From: Bacillota bacterium
GTDB lineage: Bacteria > Bacillota > Sulfobacillia > JAJZIM01
Length of the DNA: 43,171 bases
Reading direction: 5' to 3'
Assembly: GCA_021810565.1 (NCBI GenBank)
Contig: JAJZIM010000022.1
Coordinates: 1-43,171, forward strand
The notes beneath the pieces were generated by a model, which made no database searches, was not told the origin of the DNA, and worked only from the letters and a program-made list of their open reading frames with translations. The position numbers and the translations under genes were made by a program. Positions 1 through 8,654 of the stretch are shown here, one piece after another; position 1 is the first letter of the stretch, and each line of letters begins with the position of its first letter.

Positions 1-725
1 GCATCGCGGAGGACCCGGCGGTGCGCCTGCCGGTGATGGTGATGCAGGACGGGTTTCAGATCAGCCACGCCCTGGAGAACCTGGAGGTGCTGGAGGACGC
101 CCAGGTGCGCCGGTTCGTGGGGGAGTACCATTCGGAGCACAGCATGTTGTCCGTGGAGCACCCGGTGACGGTGGGGGCCTTCGCCTCCCCCGACTACTAT
201 TTCGAGCTGCGCCGCCAGCAGGCGGAGGCGATGCGCCGCTCGCCCGAGGTGATCCGGCGGGTGGCCGAGGAGTACGGACGGCTGACCGGGCGGCGCTACG
301 ACTTCTTCGAGGGGTATAGGATGGAGGACGCGGCGGTGGCGGTGGTGGTGCTGAACTCCACGGCCGGCACGGCCAAGGATGTGGTGGACGAGCTGCGGGA
401 GCAGGGGGTGGCGGCGGGGGCGCTGAAGTTGCGGATGTTCCGCCCCTTCCCCGAGGAGGAGCTGCGCCGCGCCCTGGGGGGCGTGCGGGCCCTGGCGGTG
501 CTGGACCGCTCCGACGGCCTGGCGGGGCAGGGCGGGCCGCTGTACTCCGAGGTGCGCGGGGCGTTGTTCGGGCTGGAGCGTGCGCCGCGGGTGGTCAACT
601 ACGTGTACGGCCTGGGGGGCCGGGAGGTCACCCTGGGTCAGATCCGCTCGGTGTACCACGACCTAATGGGGATGCTGGAGGGGCGGGAGCAAAAGCCCGT
701 GTCCTATCTGGGCATCCGGGAGTGA
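1..725 (+). CDS. porA: 2-oxoacid:ferredoxin oxidoreductase alpha subunit, 3' part (partial)
   Basis: C-terminal part of the alpha subunit of a pyruvate/2-oxoacid:ferredoxin oxidoreductase, which oxidatively decarboxylates 2-oxoacids to acyl-CoA with ferredoxin as acceptor in the cytoplasm. The gene enters from the left edge: the frame is open from base 3 and no start is visible. Seen: the segment QDGFQISHALENLEVLED and the following EYHSEHSML/VEHPVTVGAF stretch, typical of PorA, then a C-terminal domain with FRPFPEEELRRAL and the LDRSDGL motif. The stop lies 9 bases before porB, so the two are one operon; gamma and delta subunits probably lie upstream, outside the window. The exact 2-oxoacid cannot be told from this part. 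Confidence 0.9.
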   Translation, partial: IAEDPAVRLPVMVMQDGFQISHALENLEVLEDAQVRRFVGEYHSEHSMLSVEHPVTVGAFASPDYYFELRRQQAEAMRRSPEVIRRVAEEYGRLTGRRYDFFEGYRMEDAAVAVVVLNSTAGTAKDVVDELREQGVAAGALKLRMFRPFPEEELRRALGGVRALAVLDRSDGLAGQGGPLYSEVRGALFGLERAPRVVNYVYGLGGREVTLGQIRSVYHDLMGMLEGREQKPVSYLGIRE

Positions 726-734
726 GGGATTGAC

Positions 735-1655
735 ATGGCCAGATTGAAGGACCTGACCCGGATCCCCGAGACCCTGGTGGGAGGCCACCGGCTGTGCTCG
801 GGCTGCGGCGCCTCGGTGGCGGCGCGGTTGGTGCTGCGGGCGGCGGACTCCCCGGTGGTGGCGGCCTTGCCCACGGGGTGCCTGGAGGTGGCCACCACCG
901 TCTACCCGTACAGCTCCTGGCGCTGCTCCTACATCCACAGCGCCTTCGAGAACGCGGCGGCCACCTTGAGCGGGGTGGAGGCGGCCTACCAAGCGTTGCG
1001 CCGGCGGGGGAAGGTCACGGAGAAGATGCAATTCGTAGCCTTCGGAGGGGACGGAGGCACCTACGACATCGGGCTGCAGTCCCTGTCGGGAACCATGGAG
1101 CGGGGGCACGACCTGGTCTATGTCTGCTACGACAACGAGGGGTACATGAACACGGGGATCCAGCGCTCCAGCGCCACGCCCACGGGGGCGGAGACCACCA
1201 CCACGCCGGTGGGCACGGTGATCCCGGGGCGGCAGGGAAGGCGCAAGGACATGACGGCGGTGATGATCGCCCACGGGATCCCCTACGTGGCGCAGGCGTC
1301 GATCCACGACTGGAACGATCTATTCACCAAGGCGCAGAAGGCCTTCGCGGTGGAGGGGCCGGCCTTCCTGAACGTGTTCGCCCCCTGCCCGCGGGGCTGG
1401 CGGCACGAGGTGGACCTGACGGTGGAGATGGCCCGTCTGGCCACGGAGACCTGCTACTGGCCGCTGTTCGAGGTGGAGGACGGCAAGTGGAAGCTGAACC
1501 GCCGACCCAAGCAGAAACGGCCCCTGGTCGACTACCTGAAACCCCAGGGGCGCTTCCGCCACCTGTTCCGCCCGGAGAACCGGGAGTTGCTCGAGTCGCT
1601 GCAGACGGAGGTGGACCGCAACTGGGCGGACCTGCTGGAGCGCACCGGCTCCTGA
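735..1655 (+). CDS. porB: 2-oxoacid:ferredoxin oxidoreductase beta subunit
   Basis: Thiamine-diphosphate-binding beta subunit of the complex begun by porA; 306 residues, a usual length. Seen: the CSGCG motif (Cys21, Cys24) and Cys49, which with a later Cys in FAPCPRGW match the 4Fe-4S ligands of POR beta subunits. The TPP motif GGDGGTYDIG comes next, then YDNEGYMNTGIQRSSATP, strongly conserved in PorB. The ATG is 9 bases after porA. A hairpin follows the stop by about 30 bases. The family is certain; pyruvate as substrate is inferred from the close match to the PorB motif string. Confidence 0.93.
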   Translation: MARLKDLTRIPETLVGGHRLCSGCGASVAARLVLRAADSPVVAALPTGCLEVATTVYPYSSWRCSYIHSAFENAAATLSGVEAAYQALRRRGKVTEKMQFVAFGGDGGTYDIGLQSLSGTMERGHDLVYVCYDNEGYMNTGIQRSSATPTGAETTTTPVGTVIPGRQGRRKDMTAVMIAHGIPYVAQASIHDWNDLFTKAQKAFAVEGPAFLNVFAPCPRGWRHEVDLTVEMARLATETCYWPLFEVEDGKWKLNRRPKQKRPLVDYLKPQGRFRHLFRPENRELLESLQTEVDRNWADLLERTGS

Positions 1656-1685
1656 GGCCGGAGACCTTCGCCGGGGGATGACAAA

Positions 1686-1716
1686 CAAGGAAGCGAGACT
1701 CAAGCTCGCTTCCTTG
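1686..1716 (-). terminator. hairpin terminator between convergent genes
   Basis: A perfect 12-bp stem (arms 1686-1697 and 1705-1716) with a 7-base loop. On the minus strand the stem is followed by a T-rich stretch (TTGTTTGT), so it best serves the minus-strand coiled-coil gene ending at 1730. It may also stop porAB transcription from the other side. Confidence 0.65.
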
Positions 1717-1729
1717 GCCTTGGGAGAGG

Positions 1730-2074
1730 TCAGGCTCCCGGAATCAAAAGCTTGGCCAACAGGCCCAGAACGGCCAGCAGCAAGAGCCCCAAGGACCAAT
1801 TCCGCAGGGCATTCATCTCTCCTCGGACGGCGCTGATCTCCCCCCGGACGGCGTTGATCTCCCCCCGGACGGCGTTGATCTCTCCTCGGACGGCGTTGAT
1901 CTCCCCGCGCAGGTCCCGCAGCTCGTCCCAGAATCGCTGCATCAACGAGCCCAGATCCTCCTGACCCCGCCGCAGGTCCTCCAGGCGCTGCAGGATCAGC
2001 CAGGTGGGGCTCACTCGCTCCTCCGGACCGGTGGGTCCCTCCGGGCCGCCCGCTGCGGCGAGTTCATCCGCCAT
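1730..2074 (-). CDS. small C-terminally anchored coiled-coil protein with heptad repeats
   Basis: A 114-residue protein of unknown function. The ATG at 2074 is chosen because GGAGAGG lies just upstream; the frame stays open further 5' but that part runs into the riboswitch region. Seen: an acidic Gly/Pro-rich N-terminus (1-20), a charged helical segment (25-60), then 7-residue repeats of the GEINAVR type (about 57-90). It ends in one hydrophobic segment (LGLLLLAVLGLLAKLL, about 95-110), so it should be tail-anchored with the coiled coil in the cytoplasm. It is convergent with porB. It resembles the small tail-anchored coiled-coil proteins common in thermophilic bacteria; no function is proposed. 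Confidence 0.75.
   Translation of the reverse strand: MADELAAAGGPEGPTGPEERVSPTWLILQRLEDLRRGQEDLGSLMQRFWDELRDLRGEINAVRGEINAVRGEINAVRGEISAVRGEMNALRNWSLGLLLLAVLGLLAKLLIPGA
1818..1901. repeat. 21-bp tandem repeat, four copies, inside the coiled-coil gene
   Basis: Four adjacent 21-bp units (1818-1838, 1839-1859, 1860-1880, 1881-1901) that differ at only a few bases, with degenerate part-units on either side. Each encodes seven residues (about one heptad) of the minus-strand protein, so copy-number change would lengthen or shorten the coiled coil without a frameshift. Confidence 0.9.
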
Positions 2075-2144
2075 GCCGCTCACCTCTCCTCCATCATGCA
2101 AATTGTACCACAGGCAGGCAGGCTGGGCAAGGACGGGCGCGGCA

Positions 2145-2173
2145 TTGCCCCCGGTCCCTGCCCGTGCTATACT
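2145..2173 (+). promoter_or_regulatory. promoter of B12 operon 1 (extended -10)
   Basis: TTGCCC at 2145-2150, a 17-base spacer, then TATACT at 2168-2173 preceded by TG one base away (extended -10). Transcription should begin near 2180, just before the riboswitch. The same elements with the same spacing precede the second riboswitch. Confidence 0.7.
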
Positions 2174-2190
2174 GTCCTCAACCGAATGAT

Positions 2191-2324
2191 GCCGCCGGGT
2201 GTCGGGGAAGAAGGTGCAAATCCTTCGCGGTCCCGCCACTGTAACCGGGGAGCGACCCGCTTTAGGCCACCAGGGGGAAGGCGCGGGGAGCACTGATCCG
2301 GAGCCAGGATACCGGCCCGGCGGC
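2191..2324 (+). ncRNA. cobalamin riboswitch 1
   Basis: An adenosylcobalamin-type riboswitch aptamer. Seen: the closing P1 stem (2191-2199 with 2316-2324), the GGTGCAAATCC element, GCGGTCCCGCCACTGTAA, and the B12 box GAGCCAGGATACCGGC. It sits between the promoter and an intrinsic terminator in front of cobU. Binding of the cofactor is expected to favour the terminator and shut off cobU-cobQ-cbiB-cbiA-cbiD. Confidence 0.95.
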
Positions 2325-2360
2325 AGTTGCGGCCTACCTTCGACGGAAAGGGGGTCCGAT

Positions 2361-2390
2361 GCCCTCCGACCGGACTGGCGGAGGGCTTTT
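2361..2390 (+). terminator. riboswitch-controlled terminator that carries the cobU ribosome binding site
   Basis: Perfect 8-bp stem (2361-2368 with 2379-2386) and TTTT at 2387-2390. The 3' arm contains GGAGGG (2380-2385), which lies 10 bases before the cobU ATG and is the only Shine-Dalgarno-like sequence there. The same hairpin should therefore both stop transcription and, in any read-through RNA, hide the ribosome binding site. Confidence 0.8.
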
Positions 2391-2395
2391 CGCAC

Positions 2396-2896
2396 ATGCT
2401 GACTTTGATCTTAGGGGGCTCCGGCAGCGGCAAGAGCGCCTATGCCGAGGGGATGGCCCTGCCTCCGGTGCTCTATGTGGCCACGGGCACCGCCGACGAT
2501 TCGGAGATGGCCGGGCGTATCGCCCGGCACCGGGCGCGCCGGCCGGCGGACTGGGAGACGGTGGAGGAGCCCCGGTGCTTGGCGCAGCTTTTGCGCCGCG
2601 AGGGGCAGCGGGCGGGAACACTGTTGGTGGACTCCCTGACCACCTGGGTGCCCCGCCTGGACGGGAGCGCGGTGCGCCGGGAGGCCGAAGGCCTGGCGGC
2701 GGCGGCGGCTCGGTGCCGCGCCCAGGTGCTCTTGGTCAGCGACGAGGTGGGCTGGGGCGTGGTGCCGGAACACCCGGCCGGCCGGGTGTTCCGGGACCTT
2801 CTGGGCGAAGTCAATCAGGTTCTGGCCGCGGCGGCGGATCGGGTGGTGCTGGTGGTGGCGGGGCTGCCGCTGATCCTGAAGGAGGCGCGGAGTTGA
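2396..2896 (+). CDS. cobU: adenosylcobinamide kinase / cobinamide-phosphate guanylyltransferase
   Basis: Bifunctional enzyme that phosphorylates adenosylcobinamide and then transfers GMP to give AdoCbi-GDP, late in B12 nucleotide-loop assembly. 166 residues, slightly shorter than the usual 175-185. Seen: N-terminal P-loop GGSGSGKS (7-14), the [12 protein letters not shown] segment, [15 protein letters not shown] around the guanylylation region, LVDSLTTWV, and [27 protein letters not shown], all typical of CobU. The ATG at 2396 is chosen because the protein then starts directly at the beta strand of the P-loop. First gene of riboswitch-controlled operon 1; its TGA overlaps the TTG start of cobQ. 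Confidence 0.93.
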   Translation: MLTLILGGSGSGKSAYAEGMALPPVLYVATGTADDSEMAGRIARHRARRPADWETVEEPRCLAQLLRREGQRAGTLLVDSLTTWVPRLDGSAVRREAEGLAAAAARCRAQVLLVSDEVGWGVVPEHPAGRVFRDLLGEVNQVLAAAADRVVLVVAGLPLILKEARS

Positions 2897-4365
2897 GGGC
2901 GCTGATGGTGCAGGGCACCGCGTCCCATGTGGGCAAATCCCTGCTGTGCGCGGCCCTTTGCCGCAGCTTCGCCCGCCGGGGGGTGGACGTGGCTCCCTTC
3001 AAGGCCCAGAACATGGCCCTAAACTCCTGCGTAACCCCGGCGGGGGAGGAGATCGCCCGGGCCCAGTGCCTGCAGGCGCGGGCGGCGGGGGTGGTGCCCA
3101 CGGCGGACATGAACCCGCTTTTGCTCAAGCCCAAGGGGGATCGCGTGGCGGAGCTGATCGTCTGGGGTCGCCACCATGCCGATTACGATGCCGCCGCCTA
3201 CCAGCGGGAGTTTTTGCCCCGGGCGGGGCGCATCGTGGCCGAGAGCCTGGCGCGTCTCGGGCGGGAGCATGAGCTGTTGGTCATTGAGGGGGCCGGCAGC
3301 CCCGCCGAGGTGAACCTCATGGATCGGGACGTGGCCAACATGCGCACGGCCCGTTGGGCGGACGCGGCGGTGCTGCTGGTGGGCGATATCGAACGGGGGG
3401 GCATCTTCGCCTCGCTCCTGGGTACCCTGGACCTCTTGCCCTCCGAGGATCGCGCCCGGGTGGCGGGCCTGGTGGTGAACAAATTCCGGGGCGACCCGGA
3501 CCTGTTGGGAGACGGCCTGTCGTTTCTGGAGCACCGCTCCGGGGTGCCGGTCCTGGGGGTGGTTCCCTACCGGCGCGACCTGGACCTGCCCCAGGAGGAC
3601 TCCCTGGGCCTGGATCTGCTGCCGCGGAGGGGCGCGGTTACCGTGGCGGTGCCGCGGCTGCCGCATATGGCCAACTTCACCGACCTGGACCCCCTGGGGC
3701 GGGAGGGGGTGGGGGTGGTGCTCGCCGAGCGCCCGGAGGAACTGGCGGCGGCGGACCTGGTGCTCCTCCCGGGCAGCAAGAACACCGTGGCCGACCTGCG
3801 CTTCCTGTGCGAGACGGGACTGGCGGAGGGAATTCGGCGGGCCCGGGAGCGCGGGGCTTTCGTCCTGGGTATCTGCGGCGGCTACCAGATGCTGGGCGCC
3901 AGGCTCTCCGATCCGGAGGGGGTGGAGGACGCGCCGGGCGACACGGCCGGTCTGGGCCTCCTGGACGTGACCACGAGGTTCCAGCCGGGCAAGCGCACCC
4001 GGCCGAGCGTGGCCCGGGTGGTGGGGGAGGGCGAGCTGTTGGCCCCCCTGCGGGGAAGCGAGGTGGCGGGTTACGAGATCCACCTGGGGCGGACCAGCAT
4101 GGAGGGGGGTACCCGACCGGCCTTCGAGGCGGCGGGGGAGGCGCTGGGGGCCGAGTCCGCGGACGGTCGGGTGGTGGGGACCTACCTCCACGGCCTCTTG
4201 GAGGATCGGGCCTTCCGGCGTCGGTTGGTGGAGGTCCTCTACCGGCGGCGGGGTCTGGTGCCGCCGCCGGAGGAGGAGCCGGGGCAGGATCCTCTGGACC
4301 GATGGACCGATCTGGTGGAGGGGTCCTTGGACTTGGGGCGCATCCGGGCGCTGGTAGGCCTTTGA
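2893..4365 (+). CDS. cobQ: cobyric acid synthase (CobQ/CbiP)
   Basis: Amidates side chains b, d, e and g of adenosylcobyrinic acid a,c-diamide using glutamine and ATP. 490 residues, usual length. Seen: P-loop region GTASHVGKS near the N-terminus, [10 protein letters not shown] and [12 protein letters not shown] typical of CobQ, then a class I glutamine amidotransferase domain with the nucleophile in [11 protein letters not shown] (Cys328) and the catalytic His in GTYLHGL (His433). The TTG start at 2893 overlaps the cobU stop as TTGA and has AAGGAGG seven bases upstream; the ATG at 2905 is too far from that site. Confidence 0.95.
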   Translation: MRALMVQGTASHVGKSLLCAALCRSFARRGVDVAPFKAQNMALNSCVTPAGEEIARAQCLQARAAGVVPTADMNPLLLKPKGDRVAELIVWGRHHADYDAAAYQREFLPRAGRIVAESLARLGREHELLVIEGAGSPAEVNLMDRDVANMRTARWADAAVLLVGDIERGGIFASLLGTLDLLPSEDRARVAGLVVNKFRGDPDLLGDGLSFLEHRSGVPVLGVVPYRRDLDLPQEDSLGLDLLPRRGAVTVAVPRLPHMANFTDLDPLGREGVGVVLAERPEELAAADLVLLPGSKNTVADLRFLCETGLAEGIRRARERGAFVLGICGGYQMLGARLSDPEGVEDAPGDTAGLGLLDVTTRFQPGKRTRPSVARVVGEGELLAPLRGSEVAGYEIHLGRTSMEGGTRPAFEAAGEALGAESADGRVVGTYLHGLLEDRAFRRRLVEVLYRRRGLVPPPEEEPGQDPLDRWTDLVEGSLDLGRIRALVGL

Positions 4366-4385
4366 ACCGGGGGGAGGAACTGCTC

Positions 4386-5312
4386 TTGGCCTACCTGCTG
4401 GACCTGGTCCTGGGCGACCCGCCCTGGCTGCCCCATCCCGTGGTGGGCATCGGTCGGGTGATCGGCGCCGGGGAGGCGCTCCTCAACCGCCCCGGGCGCG
4501 GACCCCGGTTCCTGCTGTTGTCCGGGGCGGCCCTGACGGCGGCGGTGGTCCTGGGGATCTGGGGCGTCGGCGCCGGGACGCTGGCGATGGCGGGCCACCT
4601 GGGGGAGCCGGTGCGAGCCGCCGTGTCCATCCTGCTGCTGTACACCGCCCTGGCCGGGACCGGCCTGGCCCGGGCGGGGGAAGCGGTGCGCCGGCCCCTG
4701 GCGGCGGGGGACCTGGACGCGGCGCGAGGGCAGCTGGCCCGCTATGTCGGTCGCCGGACGGAAGGCCTACCGGCGGCGGAGGTGGCCAGGGGCGCCGTGG
4801 AGACGGTGGCGGAGAACACCGTGGACGGCTTTCTGGCTCCGCTTTTCTACGGCCTTGTCGGCGGCGCCCCCCTGGCCTTGGCCTACAAGGCGGTGAACAC
4901 CCTGGACTCCATGCTGGGCTACCATGATCCCAGGCATCGCTGGTTCGGCCGGGCGGCGGCCCGCCTGGATGACGCCGCGAACTACCTGCCCGCCCGCTTG
5001 GGGGCGGCGGTGATGCTGGCGGCGGGGGCGCTGCTGCGCCTGGATGTGGTCGGGGGGGTGCGTGCCGTGCTGCGGGACGCCCGTCGCCACCCCAGCCCCA
5101 ACGCCGGCTATCCCGAGGCGGCGGCGGCGGGCCTATTGGGGGTGCGTCTGGGCGGCGAGAACCGCTACGCCGATGCCGTGGAGAGCCGTCCGTGCCTAGG
5201 GGCGCAGGGGCGCGCCCCGGATGCGGAGGCCCTGGCAGGCGTGGTGGCCCTTTGCCGCTGGAGCGCTTTGTTGGGCGCGGTCCTGTGCGCGGCCGTGGGG
5301 TGGGCGGCGTGA
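4386..5312 (+). CDS. cbiB: adenosylcobinamide-phosphate synthase (CbiB/CobD)
   Basis: Integral membrane enzyme that attaches aminopropanol (or its phosphate) to adenosylcobyric acid to give cobinamide. Seen: LLDLVLGDPPWLPHPVVGIG at the N-terminus, several hydrophobic membrane segments, and the CbiB hallmarks ETVAENTVDGFLAPLFY, AYKAVNTLDSMLGY and DDAANYLPAR, then the SPNAGYPEAAAAGLLGVRLGG motif. The TTG at 4386 is preferred because GGGGGAGG lies eight bases upstream. A TTG at 4362, overlapping the cobQ stop as TTGA, is an alternative adding eight residues. Its stop overlaps the cbiA start. Confidence 0.92.
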   Translation: MAYLLDLVLGDPPWLPHPVVGIGRVIGAGEALLNRPGRGPRFLLLSGAALTAAVVLGIWGVGAGTLAMAGHLGEPVRAAVSILLLYTALAGTGLARAGEAVRRPLAAGDLDAARGQLARYVGRRTEGLPAAEVARGAVETVAENTVDGFLAPLFYGLVGGAPLALAYKAVNTLDSMLGYHDPRHRWFGRAAARLDDAANYLPARLGAAVMLAAGALLRLDVVGGVRAVLRDARRHPSPNAGYPEAAAAGLLGVRLGGENRYADAVESRPCLGAQGRAPDAEALAGVVALCRWSALLGAVLCAAVGWAA

Positions 5313-6664
5313 CGGCGCGGGTGCTCTTGGCCGCGCCCCACAGCGGTTCAGGCAAGACCACCCTCACCGCGGCGGTGCTGGCCGCCCTCACCCGGCGGGG
5401 CCTGGCGGTGCAATCCTTCAAGACCGGTCCCGACTACATCGATCCGGGGTACCACCGGGCGGCCACGGGGCGGGCTTGCCGCAACCTGGATCCCTACCTC
5501 GCCGGCGAGGGTGCGGTGCGGGAGGCCTTCGCCCGGGCGATGCTCGGCATCGACTTGGCGGTGGTGGAGGGGGCCATGGGGCTCTTCGACGGGCACAGGA
5601 TCACGGGGGAGGCTTCCGCGGCCAGGGTGGCGGTCCTGCTGGGCCTGCCGGTGGTGCTGGTGGTGGATGCCCGGGGCATGGGCCAGAGCGCGGTCGCCCT
5701 CCTGGAGGGATTTCATCGCCACGATCCGGGGATATCCCTGTCGGGAGTGATCTTCAACCGGGTGGGCGGGGAGGGGCACCGTTCGATCCTGGCCGCGGCG
5801 GCCCGAGACGTGGGGGTGCTCCCCCTGGGCTTTTTCCCTACGGACCCGGCCTTGGCGCTGCCGGAGCGTCACCTGGGCCTGGTGCCCGCCGCGGAGCGGG
5901 AATTGGGCCCCTTCCTGGCGGCGGCGGCTGCCGCGGCCGAGGCGCACCTGGACCTGGACGCCCTGCTGCAGCTGGCTGGCGCGGCTCCGGCCCTGGAGCC
6001 GGGGGCGCCGGTCCTGTTCGCGGGGAAGCCGGTCGCCCCCCGGATGCGCCTGGGGGTGGCCCGGGACCTGGCCTTTGGGTTCTACTATCCCGACTCCCTG
6101 GACCTGTTGGCCCACCTGGGAGCGGAGTTGGTGCCCTTCAGTCCCTTGGTCGACCGCCTGCCGGAGGAGATGGACGCCTTGTATCTGGGCGGCGGCTTTC
6201 CCGAGCTGTTCGCCGGCGAGCTGGCGGCAAATCGGGAACTGCTGGCGCAGCTCAGGCTCAGGGTCGGCGAGGGCCTGCCCGTGTATGCCGAATGCGGCGG
6301 CCTCTTGTATCTGGCCAGGGCCCTGGACGATGGGGACCGCTCCCACGCGCTGGTGGGGGTGCTGCCGGGCAGGGCCGTCTTCCGCCGGCGCCGCCAGCAG
6401 TTGGGCTACCGGGAGGCCACCTCGCGCACCGACAGCCTGCTTTGGCGGGCCGGGGAGCGGCTGCGGGCCCACGAGTTCCACTGGTCCTCCTGGGATCCCC
6501 CGGAGGATGCCGCGGCCTATGACCTGGGAGCGGGCCGGCTGGAGGGATATGCCCGGGGCAGCGTCCTGGCCAGTTTTCTGCACCTGGATCTCCTGGGGTT
6601 TCCCGAGGCGGCGCGGCGCTTGGTGGCGGCGGGAGCGGCGCACCGCCGGAGGCGACGGTCGTGA
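5309..6664 (+). CDS. cbiA: cobyrinic acid a,c-diamide synthase
   Basis: ATP- and glutamine-dependent amidation of the a and c carboxyls of cob(II)yrinic acid. 451 residues, normal length. Seen: P-loop APHSGSGKTT (about 9-18), FKTGPDYIDPGYH, VVEGAMGLFDG and the VVDARGM segment of the dethiobiotin-synthetase-like domain, then a C-terminal amidotransferase domain with YLGGGFPEL and YAECGGLLYL (Cys329 as nucleophile) and a terminal FLHLDL. The GTG start overlaps the cbiB stop as GTGA, and its own stop overlaps cbiD in the same way, suggesting translational coupling. Confidence 0.96.
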   Translation: MTARVLLAAPHSGSGKTTLTAAVLAALTRRGLAVQSFKTGPDYIDPGYHRAATGRACRNLDPYLAGEGAVREAFARAMLGIDLAVVEGAMGLFDGHRITGEASAARVAVLLGLPVVLVVDARGMGQSAVALLEGFHRHDPGISLSGVIFNRVGGEGHRSILAAAARDVGVLPLGFFPTDPALALPERHLGLVPAAERELGPFLAAAAAAAEAHLDLDALLQLAGAAPALEPGAPVLFAGKPVAPRMRLGVARDLAFGFYYPDSLDLLAHLGAELVPFSPLVDRLPEEMDALYLGGGFPELFAGELAANRELLAQLRLRVGEGLPVYAECGGLLYLARALDDGDRSHALVGVLPGRAVFRRRRQQLGYREATSRTDSLLWRAGERLRAHEFHWSSWDPPEDAAAYDLGAGRLEGYARGSVLASFLHLDLLGFPEAARRLVAAGAAHRRRRRS

Positions 6665-7809
6665 AGCATCGCTTTCGGCGGGGCTGGACCACCGGGACGT
6701 GCGCGGCGGCGGCGGCCCTGGGGGCGGTGGCCCTGCTGTACACCGGGGAACTGCCGGATCCGCTGCGGGTGAGCACTCCCGGCGGGGAGGAGGCGGTGCT
6801 GCATCCGGCGGGGCCGCAGCGCGGCGCGGGTTGGGCGCGGGTGCTGGTGGGCAAGGACGGTGGGGACGATCCGGACGCCACCCACGGCTTGCTCATCGGG
6901 GTGGAAGCGAGGATCGCGGGGGATCCCGGGGTGCGCCTGGCCGGGGGCGAGGGGGTGGGGGTGGTCACCCGGCCCGGCCTGCCGGTGCCGGTGGGGGAGC
7001 CGGCCATCAACCCGGTGCCCCGGCAGATGATCGAGGCGGCGGCGAGACAGTTTTTGCCTCCAGGTGCGGGGGTGGAGCTGACCGTTTTCGTGCCCGGAGG
7101 AGCCGAAGTGGCCAGGCGCACCGGGAACGCGAAGCTGGGCATCGTGGGCGGCATCTCCATCCTGGGCACCACGGGCGTGGTGGAGCCCATGTCGGAGGAG
7201 GCCTTCAAGACCTCCCTGGTCCCGCAGGTCGATGTGGCCCGAGCCGCGGGGATCACCACCCTGGTATTGGTCCCCGGGCGCTCGGGGGAGCGCCACGCCC
7301 GGGAGCGGGGGTTTCCCGAGGCTACCGTGGTGGAGGTGTCCAACTTTTGGGGCTACATGCTGCAGGCGGCGGCCGAGCGGGAGATGCGGGCGGTGCTTCT
7401 CCTGGGGCACCAGGGCAAGCTGGTGAAGCTGGCCGGGGGGATCTTCCACACCCACAGCCGGGTGGCCGACGCCCGCGCGGAGATTCTGGCCGCCCACGCC
7501 GCGGCGGCCGGAGCCTCCCGGGAGCTGGTGCGCCGCCTATTGGAGTGCCCCAGCGCCGAGGAGGCGGCCCTGCTGCTGCGGGAGACGATGATGGACAGGA
7601 CCGTCTTCGCGGCCGTGGCGTCGCGGGCTAGCCGGCGAGCCGCCGAGCATGTGGAGGGTCGCCTGGCGGTCGGAACGGCCCTGTTGGATCTGGGGGGTAA
7701 CCTCCTGGGCTGCGATCCGACGGCCCGGCGGCTGGCCGCCGTCCTGGGAGGAAGCCTGGCCGTCCATGCCCCCCGGCGGGATGGCGGCTCCGGGGCCGCT
7801 CCGGTTTGA
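6661..7809 (+). CDS. cbiD: cobalt-precorrin-5B (C1)-methyltransferase
   Basis: Methylates C-1 of the ring in the anaerobic B12 pathway. 382 residues, usual length. Seen: the CbiD signature RRGWTTGTCAAAAALGA at the N-terminus, KDGGDDPDATHG, the EGVGVVTRPGL and PAINPVPRQMI segments, NAKLGIVGGISILGTTGVVEPMS, and a later GNLLG. CbiD has no canonical SAM-binding motif, as expected. GTG start overlapping cbiA as GTGA. Last gene of operon 1, facing the minus-strand fetB about 40 bases downstream. A short palindrome (CCGAAG/CTTCGG near 7825-7838) lies in the gap, but without a T-run. Confidence 0.95.
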   Translation: MKHRFRRGWTTGTCAAAAALGAVALLYTGELPDPLRVSTPGGEEAVLHPAGPQRGAGWARVLVGKDGGDDPDATHGLLIGVEARIAGDPGVRLAGGEGVGVVTRPGLPVPVGEPAINPVPRQMIEAAARQFLPPGAGVELTVFVPGGAEVARRTGNAKLGIVGGISILGTTGVVEPMSEEAFKTSLVPQVDVARAAGITTLVLVPGRSGERHARERGFPEATVVEVSNFWGYMLQAAAEREMRAVLLLGHQGKLVKLAGGIFHTHSRVADARAEILAAHAAAAGASRELVRRLLECPSAEEAALLLRETMMDRTVFAAVASRASRRAAEHVEGRLAVGTALLDLGGNLLGCDPTARRLAAVLGGSLAVHAPRRDGGSGAAPV

Positions 7810-7847
7810 GCCCCCGGGTCGCGTCCGAAGGTCTTCGGCTCATCGTG

Positions 7848-8654
7848 TCAGGGGCGGTCCTGGCTTTGGTCCTCCGGCTGCCGAAGCCAGCCTTCGGGGC
7901 TAAACAGGCGGCGATAGGCGAGGACCACCAGCAGCAGGCAACCCAGAGCCGCGGCGGCGGCCACCATCAGCATGACCACGATTTGGTAGCGCACCGCCTG
8001 GCGCGGATCGGCGCCGGCCAGGATCTGGCCGGTCATCATTCCCGGCAGGGTCACCAGTCCCACCACCGCCAGGGAGTTGACGGTGGGCAGCATCCCGGCG
8101 CGCACCGCCGTTCGGGCGACCTCCGCCACCGCCTCCCAAGGGGTGGCGCCCCAGGACAGGAGGGCTTCCACCTCCGGCCGGCGGCGGCGCACCTCGCTGT
8201 GCAGCCGTTCCCAGGCCAGGGCCACGGCGTTCATGGCGTTGCCCAGGATCATGCCGCCGATGGGGATCACGATGCGGGCGGCGTACCAAGGATGAGGGTC
8301 GATCACACCTCGCACCACTACGGTGCCCACCAAGGCGGTGGTGGAGGTCAGGGCCAAAAGGGAGATGGGCAGACCTCCCCGGTTGCCGCCCATGCCGCGG
8401 CGCACCGCGGTGGCCGCGGCCACCAGCGCCATGATCAGTAGGGCCGCTCCGGTGAGCAGCGGGTTGTCGAAGCGGAAGAGATAGACCAGCACATAGCCGA
8501 TGAGGGTCAGCTGCACCGCGGCGCGCAGGGCTCCCCAGACCAGGGAACGCAAGAGGCCAAGGCGCAGGGCGGCGGACACGGCCCCGGCCAGCAGCACCAG
8601 CACGCCAGCCAGGGCGAGCTGCCAGTCGTGGATGGGCACGATGGGGCTGCTCAC
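7848..8654 (-). CDS. fetB: FetB-like metal export ABC transporter permease
   Basis: Membrane component of a FetAB (YbbL/YbbM, UPF0014) type exporter; the E. coli pair exports iron. 268 residues with six to seven hydrophobic segments. Seen: ALRAAVQLTLIGYVL near the N-terminus, the conserved IPIGGMILGNAMNAVALAWERL segment, LSWGATPWEA, and LPTVNSLAVVGLVTLPGMMTGQILAG, all typical of the family. The ATG overlaps the fetA stop by four bases. Its place between two B12 operons raises the possibility that it handles cobalt or iron in balance with corrin synthesis; that is inference only. Confidence 0.85.
   Translation of the reverse strand: MSSPIVPIHDWQLALAGVLVLLAGAVSAALRLGLLRSLVWGALRAAVQLTLIGYVLVYLFRFDNPLLTGAALLIMALVAAATAVRRGMGGNRGGLPISLLALTSTTALVGTVVVRGVIDPHPWYAARIVIPIGGMILGNAMNAVALAWERLHSEVRRRRPEVEALLSWGATPWEAVAEVARTAVRAGMLPTVNSLAVVGLVTLPGMMTGQILAGADPRQAVRYQIVVMLMVAAAAALGCLLLVVLAYRRLFSPEGWLRQPEDQSQDRP

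Noticed and set aside
1818-1901. Possible CRISPR array
   Set aside because: The 21-bp units are directly adjacent with no unique spacers, and they encode heptads of a coiled-coil protein. No other regularly spaced repeats were seen in the window.
7825-7838. Palindrome CCGAAG/CTTCGG between cbiD and fetB as terminator
   Set aside because: The loop would be only two bases and no T-run follows on either strand.
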